Below, piece by piece: positions 1-11,800 of a stretch of DNA of 64,000 nucleotides. This DNA is from Tannerellaceae bacterium (GTDB taxonomy: Bacteria > Bacteroidota > Bacteroidia > Bacteroidales > Tannerellaceae). The position numbers were made by a program, and so were the translations under genes. Where the stretch lies: the NCBI GenBank assembly GCA_021201295.1, contig JAJQFE010000077.1, positions 1 to 64,000 on the forward strand, written 5' to 3'. Under the pieces are notes generated by a model, which was given only the letters and a program-made list of their open reading frames with translations, was not told the origin of the DNA and ran no database searches. The first letter of the stretch is position 1. Each line of letters begins with the position of its first letter.

Positions 1-444
1 TTAAAACATTCATATGATGTTCAATAAATCAACGGACATCATGCGGATAATCATAATAAGAAAATATCCTGGACCACATTTTTTGCATCTTCCGGAGATG
101 GAAGATAAGTTTGAGAAAAACGGACTAACCGGGGAAAGTAAATCCTATAGATCTCCGAATATTCCTCTCTTTTGTTCTTCTCTGCTTTCATCTCTCCGGG
201 TTGTTTTGAGTCAGTCATGCTTCTCGGCAAATATAAAAAGATAAAGCATTATTTCACGGAAGAACAGGAGAAATTTAATCATATATTCTCTGCCTGATGG
301 AGAATTTTAGTGGAAGGGGATCTCCGGAAATCTCCTTCGACCACTAAAAGACGTTTATATTTCTTTCCTAATCTTCCAACCATGACTGACCACAGATCCG
401 GACAATAAACAGGCAGGAAGTATATCTTCCCTTCAGCTAAAAAT
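1..444. other. Non-coding stretch downstream of the GH5 gene
   Basis: No convincing gene is seen. A 76-codon plus-strand frame at 14-244 has no ribosome site, domain or family resemblance and is taken as chance. The only clear structure is the hairpin at 305-349, listed separately. Confidence 0.5.
305..349. terminator. Hairpin, probable terminator of the carbohydrate locus
   Basis: A nine-base perfect outer stem (TTTTAGTGG at 305-313 with CCACTAAAA at 341-349) continues into an imperfect inner stem (314-321 with 330-337, one wobble). The T/A-rich outer bases would give a U-rich end on either strand. It lies about 100 bases past the GH5 stop on the minus strand, so it probably ends that operon. 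Confidence 0.5.
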
Positions 445-1434
445 TCAGAATCGGATTTTATTATCTATCGTCAGGAGGTTCTTTACGATATGCGCCCACT
501 CTTTCAAATCCTTATCTGTCCACTTCCCATAGGGATTGGTAATCGTGGTGAGCATCGAGCAGGATTCATCTTTACCGAATACGGACCAGGCAGCCCAGCT
601 AATCTGGTTCGCATTCATCCATTGTACCCACGTATTCCAGGAATCCGTATTGATAGGTCCGTCTCCCGAGGCTTCCATACCGGCACATTCGGAGACAAAC
701 AACGGAAGTCCTTTAGAGAGTGCATAGTCTGCCCGGTCCCGCAATTCCTTTTTATGTGTAGCAGCATAAAAATGCAGGGAATAGACTAAGTTATTAAATC
801 CGGTAATCGGATCATCTGCCACGATATGTACATCCTGGTCCCAGTGAGGAGAACCGACAATAATAATATTATCCGGATCAATCGCACGGATCGTTCGGAT
901 CACCTCTGTGGAATAGGCTTTTACCTCTTGCCAGGTTTCATGGTCCGGTTCATTGTAGATCTCATAGATCACATTCGGATAGTCTTTATAGCGGGTAGCC
1001 ATTTCCGCAAAGAAGGCTTTGGCCTCTGTTGTATAGATATCATGGCTGTGCCAGTCGATGATCACATATACCCCTTTTTCTATCGCTGCCTCTACGACAG
1101 TAGAGACGCAACGCATAGCTAATTCACGATTATCCAGATAGCTGCCTTCCGGTCCTACTCCAATGGCGGCACGAAGCAACGTGGCATGCCAGTCATCTAC
1201 TAAAATATCAATCGCATTCCGGTTGTAATAGTCTGACCACCAGTTGTGCCATCCGAAGCTGACCCCACGCAGGACGGCCACTTCCCCGTTCTCTCCTACC
1301 AGGTGTGTTCCTTTCACAGATAACTTTCCATATTTTTCCACTACGGTTTCTGCGGAAACACGGGTCTGTCCGGACAGAAACAGACTCACTATCATAAGCA
1401 ATAAAAAGGCTGATGTTGATTTTACTCTATACAT
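445..1434 (-). CDS. GH5 family endoglucanase/cellulase, secreted
   Basis: Glycoside hydrolase family 5 enzyme, expected to cut internal beta-1,4 links of glucan or a related beta-glycan. The protein has about 329 residues and a signal peptide (MYRVKSTSAFLLLMIVSLFL, probable cleavage near VSA). GH5 landmarks are visible: the acid/base Glu in YEIYNEP, the HFYAATHK strand, and the nucleophile Glu in FVSECAG. The start at 1434 was chosen because signal-peptide sequence begins there; the open frame runs to 1509 but that extension would overlap the upstream gene. It begins 19 bases after the stop of the unrecognised TIM-barrel gene and is the last gene of the operon. Endoglucanase is the most likely activity, but mannanase or mixed-linkage glucanase cannot be excluded. 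Confidence 0.88.
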   Translation of the reverse strand: MYRVKSTSAFLLLMIVSLFLSGQTRVSAETVVEKYGKLSVKGTHLVGENGEVAVLRGVSFGWHNWWSDYYNRNAIDILVDDWHATLLRAAIGVGPEGSYLDNRELAMRCVSTVVEAAIEKGVYVIIDWHSHDIYTTEAKAFFAEMATRYKDYPNVIYEIYNEPDHETWQEVKAYSTEVIRTIRAIDPDNIIIVGSPHWDQDVHIVADDPITGFNNLVYSLHFYAATHKKELRDRADYALSKGLPLFVSECAGMEASGDGPINTDSWNTWVQWMNANQISWAAWSVFGKDESCSMLTTITNPYGKWTDKDLKEWAHIVKNLLTIDNKIRF

Positions 1435-1453
1435 ATTATTCTTTGTTAGTTGT

Positions 1454-3344
1454 TCAATTCTTTTTAAATACACGATATGAATGAGGAGGCAGCGTGATCC
1501 GGAACACATTCGTTTTATCTTCCGGCTTCAGATGCCATACCCGTTGTGGCTGAACGTCCGTCCGTTTTTCTATTTTTGCATCTGTCAGTATATCTGTGAT
1601 CTGATCTATGTTTGCATTGGCATAGAGTTGTATGGTAACCGGTTGATCGAGAAATGATTCTACAATAAATGTATCATTATCATACAAAAACAGGCTCACT
1701 TTCGCCGGAGCGTCCAGACGCAGGTCCAGATCTTTACTAGCTACTCTACGGATCATATTCAATACCTCTGCCGGCAAATCATACAGATTTCCAAAATCAT
1801 CCGGAATGGTAAGTACATACATATACCCGTTGGAATACTGGGATTTCAACAACATAGGATATCCACTGACTCCGTTTTTCAGAGGACGCCCTGCCCCGAT
1901 GATCTCCCAGGAATCATTCGTCTGGTAACGTACCTGTGGGATCAGGATATCTTTTTCTGTCTGGCCGAATGCACCAAAATCATTTACCAGCGCTTTCAGG
2001 TCGGAGGCCCGCAACTCTGCAATGTCGGCGATCTTCTCCGGGATCGCTTTCAGCAGACTACTGGTGATGATCACATCCCCTCCTTTCTGAAGTTGTTTCT
2101 TTATTTTGCTGATAATATCCGGATCATATTTCGCCTGTTCGGTTAACAGGACAACCTGTTGGTCGGTCGGAAACTCCGGATGCATATCCATGAGTAATCC
2201 GATCATACCCAGGTAATTTTGCAGGAAATCATCTCCCAGGGAATGAAAAGGTTTATAGGATTTGATCCCCACCGGATTTTCCAGCAGGTGAACAAATTCA
2301 TCAATCTTTTCAAAGGTAACACCCGCTACCCGTGCCATTGTGGTAGGGATAACCCTATTTCCGTTAGCCATCCGGACCGGTTGCATCATCTGATCATAAT
2401 CAAAGCTGGTGTTTTGTCCCTGCCAGGGAGTACGATGGATCTCCGGTTGCAGGGTCACTTCTAACAATTGGTGGTAAGCAAACAGGGCGATCTCATGGGC
2501 TTTGGCAAACATCGTCAGCCAGAGTTGTTCGGCATAGCGGTCCATCCCCATATGGGAACCTCCGGCATCCACCCAGCCCCCCGTAATTATGTCCGGGACG
2601 GAGATTCTCAAAATAACGTACAATATTATAACTGAGATAATTCTGTAAATGCTGGTCGGAAGAGGGATCGCGGGTTTCTGTTCCGCTCCATATCCCGTCA
2701 AAGATCCGGGGTCCACTGCTCAGGTCAAATCCTAATCCCTGGAAATGATCGTACCAGTTCGGATATTTGATAATAATCTTTACATTAGGGTTAATCTTTT
2801 TGGACGGTTTGATAACCAGATCCATACCGGCTTTTGTCATTAGCTCCGTGCGATATGCTGTCCAGCTTTTATTTCCTTTTGCTTTAATCTCTATATCGGA
2901 TTTACAACTGGTAAAAAAGAAATCATCCAGAATAAAATCGTCAAAATAGCGGGCGGTATGTTCCGCGATTTCCTGTATCAGTTTCCGGTGTTCCGGATCG
3001 GAATAGCAGAACGTTTCAAAATCGTTGGATTCATCAATGGTATAGGTAATCCCTCCACCTACTTCCACTCCTTTGTCCTGAAAATATTTTTTGGCCTGCT
3101 CCAGGGTTTTACCCGGCACGATCAACAGATCCCGGTGGGTTTTCAGATAGATCTTATCCACTTTTACCTGGGAGGAGATCACCTGCCAGGTGGAGTCCAG
3201 CCAGTGAAGATCTTTCATTTTCTCTACTTCATAGGCGCGTGTATACACGGATACTTTAAAACTTTTATAATGGCCGGCGTGCAGACGTGTAGTGGCTCCG
3301 GCTATAAAGAACGTAATGAGAATCAAATAATGTAGTCGTTTCAT
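1454..3344 (-). pseudogene. Unrecognised secreted TIM-barrel enzyme of the glucan locus, one-base frameshift
   Basis: I do not recognise the family. Restoring one frameshift gives about 629 residues: a signal peptide, then a sequence resembling a glycosidase TIM barrel (HLHAGHYK..., ITYTIDES, FDDFILDDFFFTSC, VKIIIKYPNWYDHFQG). A Rossmann-like middle part follows (VVLLTEQAKYD, KGGDVIITSS), then a beta-rich tail ending YRVFKKN. That order recalls GH42-type enzymes, but this is only a resemblance. The break is in a G6 run (plus-strand C6, 2577-2582): removing one G joins ...GHNYGG to WVDAGGSHMG in one frame. It sits between the epimerase and GH5 genes, so a role in breaking down the same beta-glycan is inferred. 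The frameshift may be a sequencing error. Confidence 0.62.
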
Positions 3345-3373
3345 AAACAGATATGTTTTCAGGTATTTATATT

Positions 3374-4627
3374 TTACCGGATCCGGGTATAGATTTCAAA
3401 ACCCATCCGGCTGTTATGGTAAGGACATTTCCACATGCTGGCTTTAGGGGCCCGGATTACGGGAGTGCCATCTTTACGTACCGTCTTATACCACTCTCCA
3501 TATTCATAATCAATCAGATGGAGCCGGATCCAGGTCCATGTTTTCCAGGCAGCATCCATATACCGTTCTTCACCGGTTATCTGCCAGGCATTCACAAAAG
3601 CAACCACTGATTCAGCCTGTGGCCACCATTCCCGGTCTTTTTGTATATGGTCTCCTTCTTTTTCATATAACATAGACCCGTCGTCATTCCATCCTTCTTT
3701 CATTTGTGTATCTACCAGGCGGATAGCGATCCGTTCTGTTTCGTGAAGAAGTTCTTTCTCTCCCAGCACCTCCGCGGCTTCCGTCAGTAACCAGGACAGT
3801 TCCATATCATGACCATACGAATCGATCTGTTCCAGATTCTGCCAGTCACGGGTCAGGAATAATTTCTCATGCCAGGTATCCGAATCGATAATCTTATCTG
3901 TAAAGACATGGATCATTTCCCGTAGCTGCTTTTTCAGGTGGTTATCCGGCCATACACGGTATAAGGTGGAATAGGCTTCCAGGACATGTAAATGGGTATT
4001 CATGGTTTTAGGTGCTATTCCTTTCCCGTCATATCCAAACCGTTCCGGGGGCTGCCAGTCACGGGTAAAAGATTCTATATAGCCACCATATCCGGGATCA
4101 TAGGCATAGGTCTCCAGTGTCCGGAACAGTTCAACCGCCTGGTCTAAGCTTTGCTGGTTGCCCGTTGCCCGGTAATGTTCCGCCAACCCATAGATCGCAT
4201 AGGCGATCCCATACGTCTGCTTTTCCACATTCGCCGGTGTTCCATCCGCCTGTACACTCCAATAGGATCCTCCATACTCCGGATCGATAAAATGGTCCAG
4301 GAAATAATGCTGTGCCCGGTCGGCCATGGTCTTATAGGCTTCTTCGCCAAATAACCGGTACGCTACAGAAAAAGTCCATAAAATACGGGCATTCAGTACG
4401 CCTCCTTTTTCCGCATCCGGAACGGGAGTACCATCATAACTGAGCTGCCCATAGAATCCACCGGACGGGTCCGGGGCATAGGTCATCCAGAAGGGAAGGA
4501 TGTTTTGAGTGAGATCTGTTACGATCTCACTCTTTAACACCTCTGTATTCATGGGCTTTTCCTGTTCTTTACAACCGGGGAAAAGACATATACATAGTAG
4601 CCAGAAGGCGATATACCGTGGTTTCAT
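3374..4627 (-). CDS. AGE-family cellobiose/mannobiose 2-epimerase, lipoprotein
   Basis: N-acylglucosamine 2-epimerase superfamily (alpha/alpha6 barrel). Members near glycanase genes convert cellobiose to glucosyl-mannose, or epimerise mannobiose, at the reducing end. Family-like segments include NTHLHVLEAYSTLYR, SYGHDMELSWLLTEAAE, the EWWPQAE segment and KCPYHNSRMGFE near the C-terminus; the His residues in these segments are candidate catalytic residues. The start at 4627 (MKPRYIAFWLLCICLFPGC) gives a lipoprotein signal with lipobox FPGC, so the protein is probably membrane-anchored rather than cytoplasmic, which is less usual for the family. It lies 29 bases upstream of the TIM-barrel gene and 41 downstream of the GH9 gene. 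No GH130 phosphorylase, the usual partner, is in the window. Confidence 0.82.
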   Translation of the reverse strand: MKPRYIAFWLLCICLFPGCKEQEKPMNTEVLKSEIVTDLTQNILPFWMTYAPDPSGGFYGQLSYDGTPVPDAEKGGVLNARILWTFSVAYRLFGEEAYKTMADRAQHYFLDHFIDPEYGGSYWSVQADGTPANVEKQTYGIAYAIYGLAEHYRATGNQQSLDQAVELFRTLETYAYDPGYGGYIESFTRDWQPPERFGYDGKGIAPKTMNTHLHVLEAYSTLYRVWPDNHLKKQLREMIHVFTDKIIDSDTWHEKLFLTRDWQNLEQIDSYGHDMELSWLLTEAAEVLGEKELLHETERIAIRLVDTQMKEGWNDDGSMLYEKEGDHIQKDREWWPQAESVVAFVNAWQITGEERYMDAAWKTWTWIRLHLIDYEYGEWYKTVRKDGTPVIRAPKASMWKCPYHNSRMGFEIYTRIR

Positions 4628-4668
4628 ATTCTCATAAACTGTTTGCAGCAAAGCTACTAAATTTTATC

Positions 4669-7185
4669 TTACTGGTCAGATAATAATTGTTGAGCAGCCA
4701 GTACTAAGAACATATAATGTGAAGAACCTCCTCCCATTACGTACTCCACCTGTTGCCACAGGTAAGGGAACACCAATAGTTCAGGGAAATCCGGACGGAT
4801 CAGTGCGGTTCCCGAAACCACTCCTCCCGGAATATACGACCAGTCTGCCCGGTTCAGGCCATAGCCTACGGTAGCAGAGACTGCTCCTACTCCCGATGCA
4901 AACGAAGAGGTGTTAGATCCCGGATGGCAACCCAATATAAAGTTCAGGGCATTGTAGATAAACTCATCCCCAAAAATATCCGGATAAGCCGTATGCAGGA
5001 AGTAGTGTCTGTATCCAAACGCCTGGATATCCCATCCGGCTCCCCAGATGTGCGGGCGGTAAGGAATACCGTAAGGAGTTTCTGCTCCTTCTTTTGCCAA
5101 CTGGTCTTTAAATCTGGCCAGTGCTCCCCGTACTGCTTTAGAGAATTTCGCATCATTCATCGCTTTCTCAGCACGTCCCAGATACCAACCTACCTGTGAA
5201 ATATTTTTTACAATATAGTCTGTTTCCGCTAGCAGATGGTCTTTATACTTTTTCTCTCCTGTGGTCAGGAATAGCTCTACGGCTGCATGGATCTTGGCAG
5301 AACGGGCCCGGTCTGTGACTTTAGTCACTTCAAACAATCCACGGGCTGCCTCTAATGACTGCACACTTAGGGTGTCATTGAATCCTTTCAGCACGCGTGC
5401 AGCAGCAGCCAAATGAGCCGCTGTGGAGAGTTCGCGCGGAGGATTGTCTTCTGTAAATACCCAGCGGTCATCTTCATTTCCGATGATACCATCTGTCATG
5501 GCAGACGCATCCCCCAGCAACACATAATCGCGCAGATTATTGGTGATGATCCCCCGGTACAGGCGACCCAGCGCCCGGTAACCACCGACTACGGTTAATG
5601 CCCCGTTTTCGACCTGTTGGAGTAAATCGGCCTTTCCATCTGGCTGGTGGATCTCGGTCACCCGGTTGATCTGGTCGATGGCAGTCGCATCGTAATCTAC
5701 CTTGAACGATTCATAGGCTAAAGCCAGAATATAGGTTTCACCGCTTTGGGATTCTATCCGCAGGTCAAAGTCACCTGCATCATGCCAGCCCCCGATATTC
5801 AGTCCCGGCATGACATCTCCCGGATTATATTTTGTCATGGTGGAAGGTCCCTGCACATAGCCGTCTATATGGTTGAAACTAACCGGAGCCATCCGGGCAT
5901 CATCCTGATGGCAAAGGTCATGCCATACCCTGTACTTTTCATTGACACGCATATGGCACATCTGTACCGGCAGGAAGTATTCCAGCGTCGGTTGCCAGAC
6001 ACCCCGGTCATAGATATCTTTCGCAATACGGAAAATAGAAGAGGTGGAATTTCCATACCGTACCTGGTAAAGTCCTTCTTCCTTTATATTGGTAAAATCA
6101 AATTTGATATAATTATAACGCAGGAATTGTCCCCATTCTTCTCCGGAAGCCGTCAATTTTACCTCTTTGCCGTTTTCTGTGATCTTATATAAAGAAACCG
6201 TTTCTCTTTTACTGTCTCTTTTGTCTAATTCAATAATAGCCGTCTTGGTCTGGGCCGGATGATAGCCTACCTGGGAAGTCTGAACAACCGGTGTATAGAC
6301 CCAATCCGGAACCACGTTCGGAGTAATAACCCATTTCACGGCTCCGGTGGTGGCACCTGCCGGTATTTCACTGCGTACGACAAACCAGCCGTTGTTGTGG
6401 TTCATCCGTCCGTCATACAACTTCAGGGCTGTCCCTTTCGACTCAATGGTAAACTTACGGTAAGGATCATTGGGCAACACGGTAAACCGTTGACCCGTTG
6501 CATAGGGTTTGGCCACTATATCATCTGCAATGATGGGGCTATATCCTTCTCCTGCCAGTTGGGCAACGGAAGCCTGTCCATCCGGGTTAAAATTCCCGAT
6601 ATGGTTATGGTTGGGATGCTGGCACAGGGTAGGTTCGTTGGGTTGTTTCGGGAAAATACCGCTTTTTCCGTCCATGATCCAGGGCTGGTTAAACATTTCA
6701 CCGGGGAATAATTCAAAGTTAAATCCTACCTTGCCGACAAATTCCTGCGGAATAGGCCGGTCCAGGTCCACGGTTACCACCACGGATCCTCCTTCACCTT
6801 TTACAGTAACGGTATAGTTGAACTGTAGATCCGGATAGATCATCGGATTAAAGCCTGTCAGATGACGGGAAGAATCCGGATAACTCATAAAGGCGGTAAT
6901 GGAGTTGTTCGCTGCATTTACTTCCCGGTCCCGCTGAACGGGTACAGGTTGCCATTGCCCGGGGGTAGGTTCCAGCCGGATATCTCCGTTCGTACCCAGG
7001 CGTTTCCCATGCATAATGATGGAAACTCCTCCCTGGTGGCCTTCGGGATAGATATCATCAAATGCCATGACATCAATTCCCTGATTCTGAAAATAACCGA
7101 CCGAATTCAACTTAAATTGCTGGGCTATCCCCGGAAGGATAGCCAATAACATGCAAAAAAGTGTTAGCAATGTTTTCTTATTCAT
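4669..7185 (-). CDS. GH9 family glycoside hydrolase with N-terminal Ig-like domain
   Basis: Glycoside hydrolase family 9 enzyme (838 residues), secreted through a signal peptide (MNKKTLLTLFCMLLAILPGIAQ). About 280 N-terminal residues form an unassigned beta-rich region. A CelD_N-type Ig-like domain follows (starting near VVQTSQVGYHPAQ), and then the GH9 alpha/alpha6 catalytic domain. The catalytic Asp pair is in GGWHDAGDFD; the general-acid Glu is in VEYVMGGGSSHYM near the C-terminus; the substrate-binding loop ILGCHPGSNTSSF is also present. It is intact and operonic with the SusD gene upstream (30 bases). It may act on cello-oligosaccharides, glucomannan or mixed-linkage glucan; endo or exo action cannot be told from sequence alone. 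Confidence 0.88.
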   Translation of the reverse strand: MNKKTLLTLFCMLLAILPGIAQQFKLNSVGYFQNQGIDVMAFDDIYPEGHQGGVSIIMHGKRLGTNGDIRLEPTPGQWQPVPVQRDREVNAANNSITAFMSYPDSSRHLTGFNPMIYPDLQFNYTVTVKGEGGSVVVTVDLDRPIPQEFVGKVGFNFELFPGEMFNQPWIMDGKSGIFPKQPNEPTLCQHPNHNHIGNFNPDGQASVAQLAGEGYSPIIADDIVAKPYATGQRFTVLPNDPYRKFTIESKGTALKLYDGRMNHNNGWFVVRSEIPAGATTGAVKWVITPNVVPDWVYTPVVQTSQVGYHPAQTKTAIIELDKRDSKRETVSLYKITENGKEVKLTASGEEWGQFLRYNYIKFDFTNIKEEGLYQVRYGNSTSSIFRIAKDIYDRGVWQPTLEYFLPVQMCHMRVNEKYRVWHDLCHQDDARMAPVSFNHIDGYVQGPSTMTKYNPGDVMPGLNIGGWHDAGDFDLRIESQSGETYILALAYESFKVDYDATAIDQINRVTEIHQPDGKADLLQQVENGALTVVGGYRALGRLYRGIITNNLRDYVLLGDASAMTDGIIGNEDDRWVFTEDNPPRELSTAAHLAAAARVLKGFNDTLSVQSLEAARGLFEVTKVTDRARSAKIHAAVELFLTTGEKKYKDHLLAETDYIVKNISQVGWYLGRAEKAMNDAKFSKAVRGALARFKDQLAKEGAETPYGIPYRPHIWGAGWDIQAFGYRHYFLHTAYPDIFGDEFIYNALNFILGCHPGSNTSSFASGVGAVSATVGYGLNRADWSYIPGGVVSGTALIRPDFPELLVFPYLWQQVEYVMGGGSSHYMFLVLAAQQLLSDQ

Positions 7186-7215
7186 ATCATATATAGTATT
7201 AATTAATTTCCTTTT

Positions 7216-8845
7216 TTAATATCCCGGGTTCTGATTTTCAGGTCCGATCTCCCTGTTGGTAATAATTTCCAGATAAGGGATCGGATAGAGTTCATGATAC
7301 GACTGATATTCAAACTGCCGGTTGGTGATCCCTTTTCCGATAGGATACTCACAATCCAGGAACTCTTTCGCCATGCCGCTACGGGTCAGATCATACCAGA
7401 AAGAATATTCCGCCATAAATTCATGCCGGCGTTCAATGGTCAGTGCCACTTTCCAGGCATCGGAGGTATATCCTTTTTCAGACCGGTACCGGGTATAAAA
7501 TTCCCGGGCATCCGGAGCCTGAACCGGTTCTACTTTTAGGTCAAACGGGAAATCTGCCGGTTGGAATATGGTATGTTCCAATCCGCCCCATGCCCAGTTA
7601 CGAATCTGCTGGATATAAGACCAGCCATCTCCGCCGGTTTCAAACAGGCATTCTGCATAATTCAACAGAACGGCTGCATACCGTACCCAGATAGCAGACT
7701 GTGGATTAAACACCACCTCTTCCGATCCCGGGCGACGTTTCCAGAGTTTCAAAGAATAATTATTCGGCATATTATCTGCGGTCCTGAACTGGTCATCTGT
7801 AATCATTTCTCCGGTATAAGGATGCCTCTGTCCCCGTTGTACCACGGAATATTCCAATCTCCTGTCCCCTGGTTCAAAAGACTCACAAAATTCATACGAA
7901 ATGAAAAGGGAGCCCCATCCGTCCAGGTCCGGACTGGCTGTCAAATACGCAGGCCACCATAAAGCGTCATGCACACCGTCAGCTCCCCAATTCAGATTAG
8001 AGAAGCGGGGATAACCAATCTCCCACACACTTTCTTTTCCCCGGTAATAACCTTCCCGGTGTATAAGTGCATAACATTCTTCCAATCCATACACGCCGCT
8101 ATCAATGATACTTTTTAATTCCCTGGCAGCATCTGCAAACTGTTGATTGTACATATAAGCCTGTGCCAGGTAGTTTTTTACCATCCCTTTGGTGATCCTT
8201 CCATATTCTCCTTTCCAGGGTTTCCAGTCCAGAATCCTCTCTGCATAGGTAAAATCTTCAATAATCAGGTCCCAGGTTTCCTCCACAGATTCTGCCCGTG
8301 GCTTATAAGGAGAATCCATATACGTATCTCCTTCCAGAAGCATGGGTAGACGGCCGAAATTCTGCGCCAGATAGCTATAGAAAAAACCACGGATGGCACG
8401 TGTCTGGGCAATAATAATTTCCCGTGTATCTGCTTCTTCAAAGATATCATCTTCTACATTTGAAAGATTAACCAGAAACCGGTTGGTCCGGTCTATGACC
8501 TTATAACATTGTTTCCAGCTATCTTTAAACATATCCTTATCCGGCCGCCAGGCATGCCGGGTAAATTCCGCATCCCATCCACTGGCCTGAGCATCCAGAG
8601 TCGGATGATTGGAAAAAGCTAACTGTGGTTTAATATTCCAGCTTTTCTGAACATCCGTACCAGCACTCCATTCCGGATAAAAAAGATCATAAATTCCATT
8701 TAACCCCTGAATGATGGCTTCTTCATTTGAAAACAGCACTTCCGGTTCCAGTATATTATAATGATCAATCTGCAAAAAACTGTCTGCACAGGAGAAACAT
8801 CCGGCAACGCTTAATAGCACAATTAAATTAATATATTTTTTTCAT
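7216..8845 (-). pseudogene. SusD/RagB-family glycan-binding lipoprotein, frameshifted in codon 3-4
   Basis: SusD-like surface lipoprotein that would cap the SusC transporter and bind glycan. About 535 residues are readable from 8820 (GTG) to the stop, with TPR-type SusD architecture and the typical C-terminal RHEFMAEYSFWYDLTRSGMA and YPIPYLEIITN segments. The natural start is probably the ATG at 8843-8845. Reading ATG AAA AAA TAT there gives MKKYINLIVLLSVAGCFSC, a perfect lipoprotein signal peptide, but the run after ATG holds seven A's (plus-strand T7, 8836-8842) where six are needed, so the frame stops after five codons. As written, only a GTG start inside the signal peptide remains. The spacing to susC is 35 bases. 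Phase variation or sequencing error are both possible. Confidence 0.8.
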
Positions 8846-8880
8846 ACTTCTCAATATTTATTTATAATGAATGTTAACAC

Positions 8881-11800
8881 TTAAAAACCGATCCGTAATC
8901 CCATGGTATAGGTACGCGGAAATGGATAACGTCCCCGATCAAATCCGGTTTGCAGTACATTCGATTCACCGATCTCCGGATCTCCTGCCGGATAGTTGAA
9001 AATGGTAAATACATTTTCCACACTGGCGAAGACTCGTAATCCTTCCATATTCAGAGGTTTTACCCATTCTGAAGGAAACGTGTAACCTATCTGAATATTC
9101 TGAAGTTTGAAATAATCTCCATTCAGGATATAGGCATCGGAAACCCGTGAATTATGGTTCGGGTCTTCCCGGGTTAACCGGGGATATTTATTATCGGATC
9201 CATTCCATGCATTCTGTGCATAGTCACGTAAAATACTGAAATAGCCGCTATCCGCACCCCCTATATTGGTCAGGTTACGATAGGAATAAGATAAAATATC
9301 CTGACCGCATACCCCGTACATATTCAGATTCAGATCCCAGTTTTTATATCCTAACGTGAAGTTCAGTCCATACATTAATTTCGGATAACCGTTACCGATG
9401 ATTTCACGGTCCAGGTCATCAATCGTACCGTCACCATTCAGATCTTTATATCTGAAATCTCCGGGAACGGCATCCTGATACAGCCCGCTTTCTATGCCTT
9501 TTTCAACGGCAATCCGGTTGAGTGCATCAATTTCCTCCTGTGTCTGGAAAATGCCATCTACACGCCATCCGTAAAAAGAGCTGACCGGAGATCCATTACG
9601 GGTCAGGGAGTACTGGCCCCAGTTGGCACCATCTGCCACATCCCCACTGAAATAGATATCATCCCCTACTTCAATGGCTTTATTCCGGATAGCGGTTCCG
9701 TTAACATGGACAGACATATACCAGTCCTTCCAGGTTTTCTGATAACCTACGACAAACTCAAATCCGGTATTACGGATATGTCCGGCGTTGGTATACACAC
9801 TGCCATATCCTGTGGAGGGCCGTATGGAGCGGTAAAGTAACAGGTCTTTGACATCTCTCCGGAAATAATCCATGGTAAGAGTTAATGCATTTCCCAGGAC
9901 TCCTACATCCAATCCGATATTTGTCTGTTCATTGGTTTCCCACTTCAGGTTGGTATCAATCTCCCGGGTTTGTGCCAATCCGGGAGCAATGGTAAAGTCA
10001 TTTGCATTGGGATTGAAAGTATAATAAGCAATTTTATAGGAATCCAACTGGTTTACTGACAAGTTAGTCGAGCGTCCGGCATTTCCGGTTTGTCCCCATC
10101 CGATCCGTAATTTCAGGTTACTGAACAGATCCAGGTTACTGATAAATTCTTCTTCACTGATCCTCCATGCCAGAGAAGCAGAAGGGAAATTTTCATACCG
10201 GTTACCAGCTCCAAAATTGGAGGACCCATCCCGGCGGATCGTGGCCGTCAACAGATACCGTTCATTAAAACCATACATCACACGTCCGAAATAAGATTGC
10301 TGCCGGTTTTCCCTACCCAGTCCACCGGTTACCCGCATTGTTCCCGGATCCGAAGTAAGTTCCAAACGGCGGATCGTTTCAGTCGGAAAGATAGAAGCAG
10401 TTCCCCATAGGTCCTGGGGTTTATACCGGGAAGCCGAATGTCCGGCCAGTAAAGTCAGGGAATGCTTTTCATCAAATGTCCGGGCATAGGTGAAATAATT
10501 TCCAGCAAGAGTTCCATATTTTGCCACTGGTTGGCAGTGAAACTATCAGTAGAACTATTTCCTAACGCTGTCCGGTCATGTTTCATACTATATCCATGAT
10601 AAGAACCTGCATCAAAATTAAGTCCTCCTACGGTTTTAAACGTTAATCCTTTCAAAAGAGCTAATTCTACATAAGCACTTAACACTACCCGATTATAATA
10701 ATTTCTTTCATCCCTTGTTTTGGCTACAGCAACCGGATTGTCTGCACCTTTATTATTATAGCCGTTTCCTTCCCGGGGAAAATGTCCCCACGTTCCGTCC
10801 GGATACTGTACAGGTACATGAACTAGTTTTCCACTGCCATCTACGGCCAACGTATCCATGGTCTGAATAGCAGAAGCATAATCCATAATGTTTCCGCCTC
10901 CTTCCCGTTCGGAATGGTTATAGGTAATGTTCACGCCGGTTTTAATAAAATCCTTGATATTGTGATTAATATTGGCCCGGGCGGTTAACCGTCTGTAAAA
11001 AGATTCAATAATGATCCCGTCGTTATTCATATAACTGACAGACATCATGGATTGTGTATTTTCAGAACCTCCAGAAATAGACACATTATAATTCTGCCGC
11101 AGACTGGTACGGGTCATCTCATCCTGCCAGTCTATATTATGGAGTGCAGCCGGATCTGCCCAGACCGGGTTAGGAGTAGAATTATCGTTCCGGGCTGTCT
11201 GATTGGCAGCAATCGCAGATTGTTCCGCATTGGTTACATCAATTTTTTTACTGATCATCTGTATCCCATAGTTGGCATTAAAGGTCAGGTTCACCCGGCC
11301 TTTGGCTCCCTGCTTGGTCGTGATCATAATCACCCCATTCGCACCCCGGGAACCATAAATGGCAGTCGCGGAAGCATCTTTCAGGATTTCTATGGATTCG
11401 ATATCGTTTGGATTCAGGAAACTAGCACTTGTTCCGACCATAATACCGTCTACCACATACAGCGGATCTGCATCATTATTAACGGTTGCTGTGCCACGAA
11501 TACGAATAGAAACGCCTCCTTCCGGATCTCCGGATGAACGGATCACCTGTACCCCGGGAGCCATCCCTTGCAGGCCTTCCTCAAAAGTAACCGGATTCCG
11601 TTTCATCAGGTCCTCGGCACTTACGGAAACAACGGAACCGGTGACATCACTTTTCTTTACCGTTCCATAGCCTACAACAACCACCTCATCTAGGGTTTCC
11701 GAATCTTCCCGTAAAACGATGGTATACTGGTTTTTTCCGGACGTAACCCTCACATCCTGCGCCAGATAACCGATATAGGTAATTTTCAAGACGGCATCTT

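Noticed and set aside
14-244. 76-codon plus-strand open frame at the window start
   Set aside because: No ribosome site, domain or family resemblance; the composition looks like a chance frame in AT-rich spacer.
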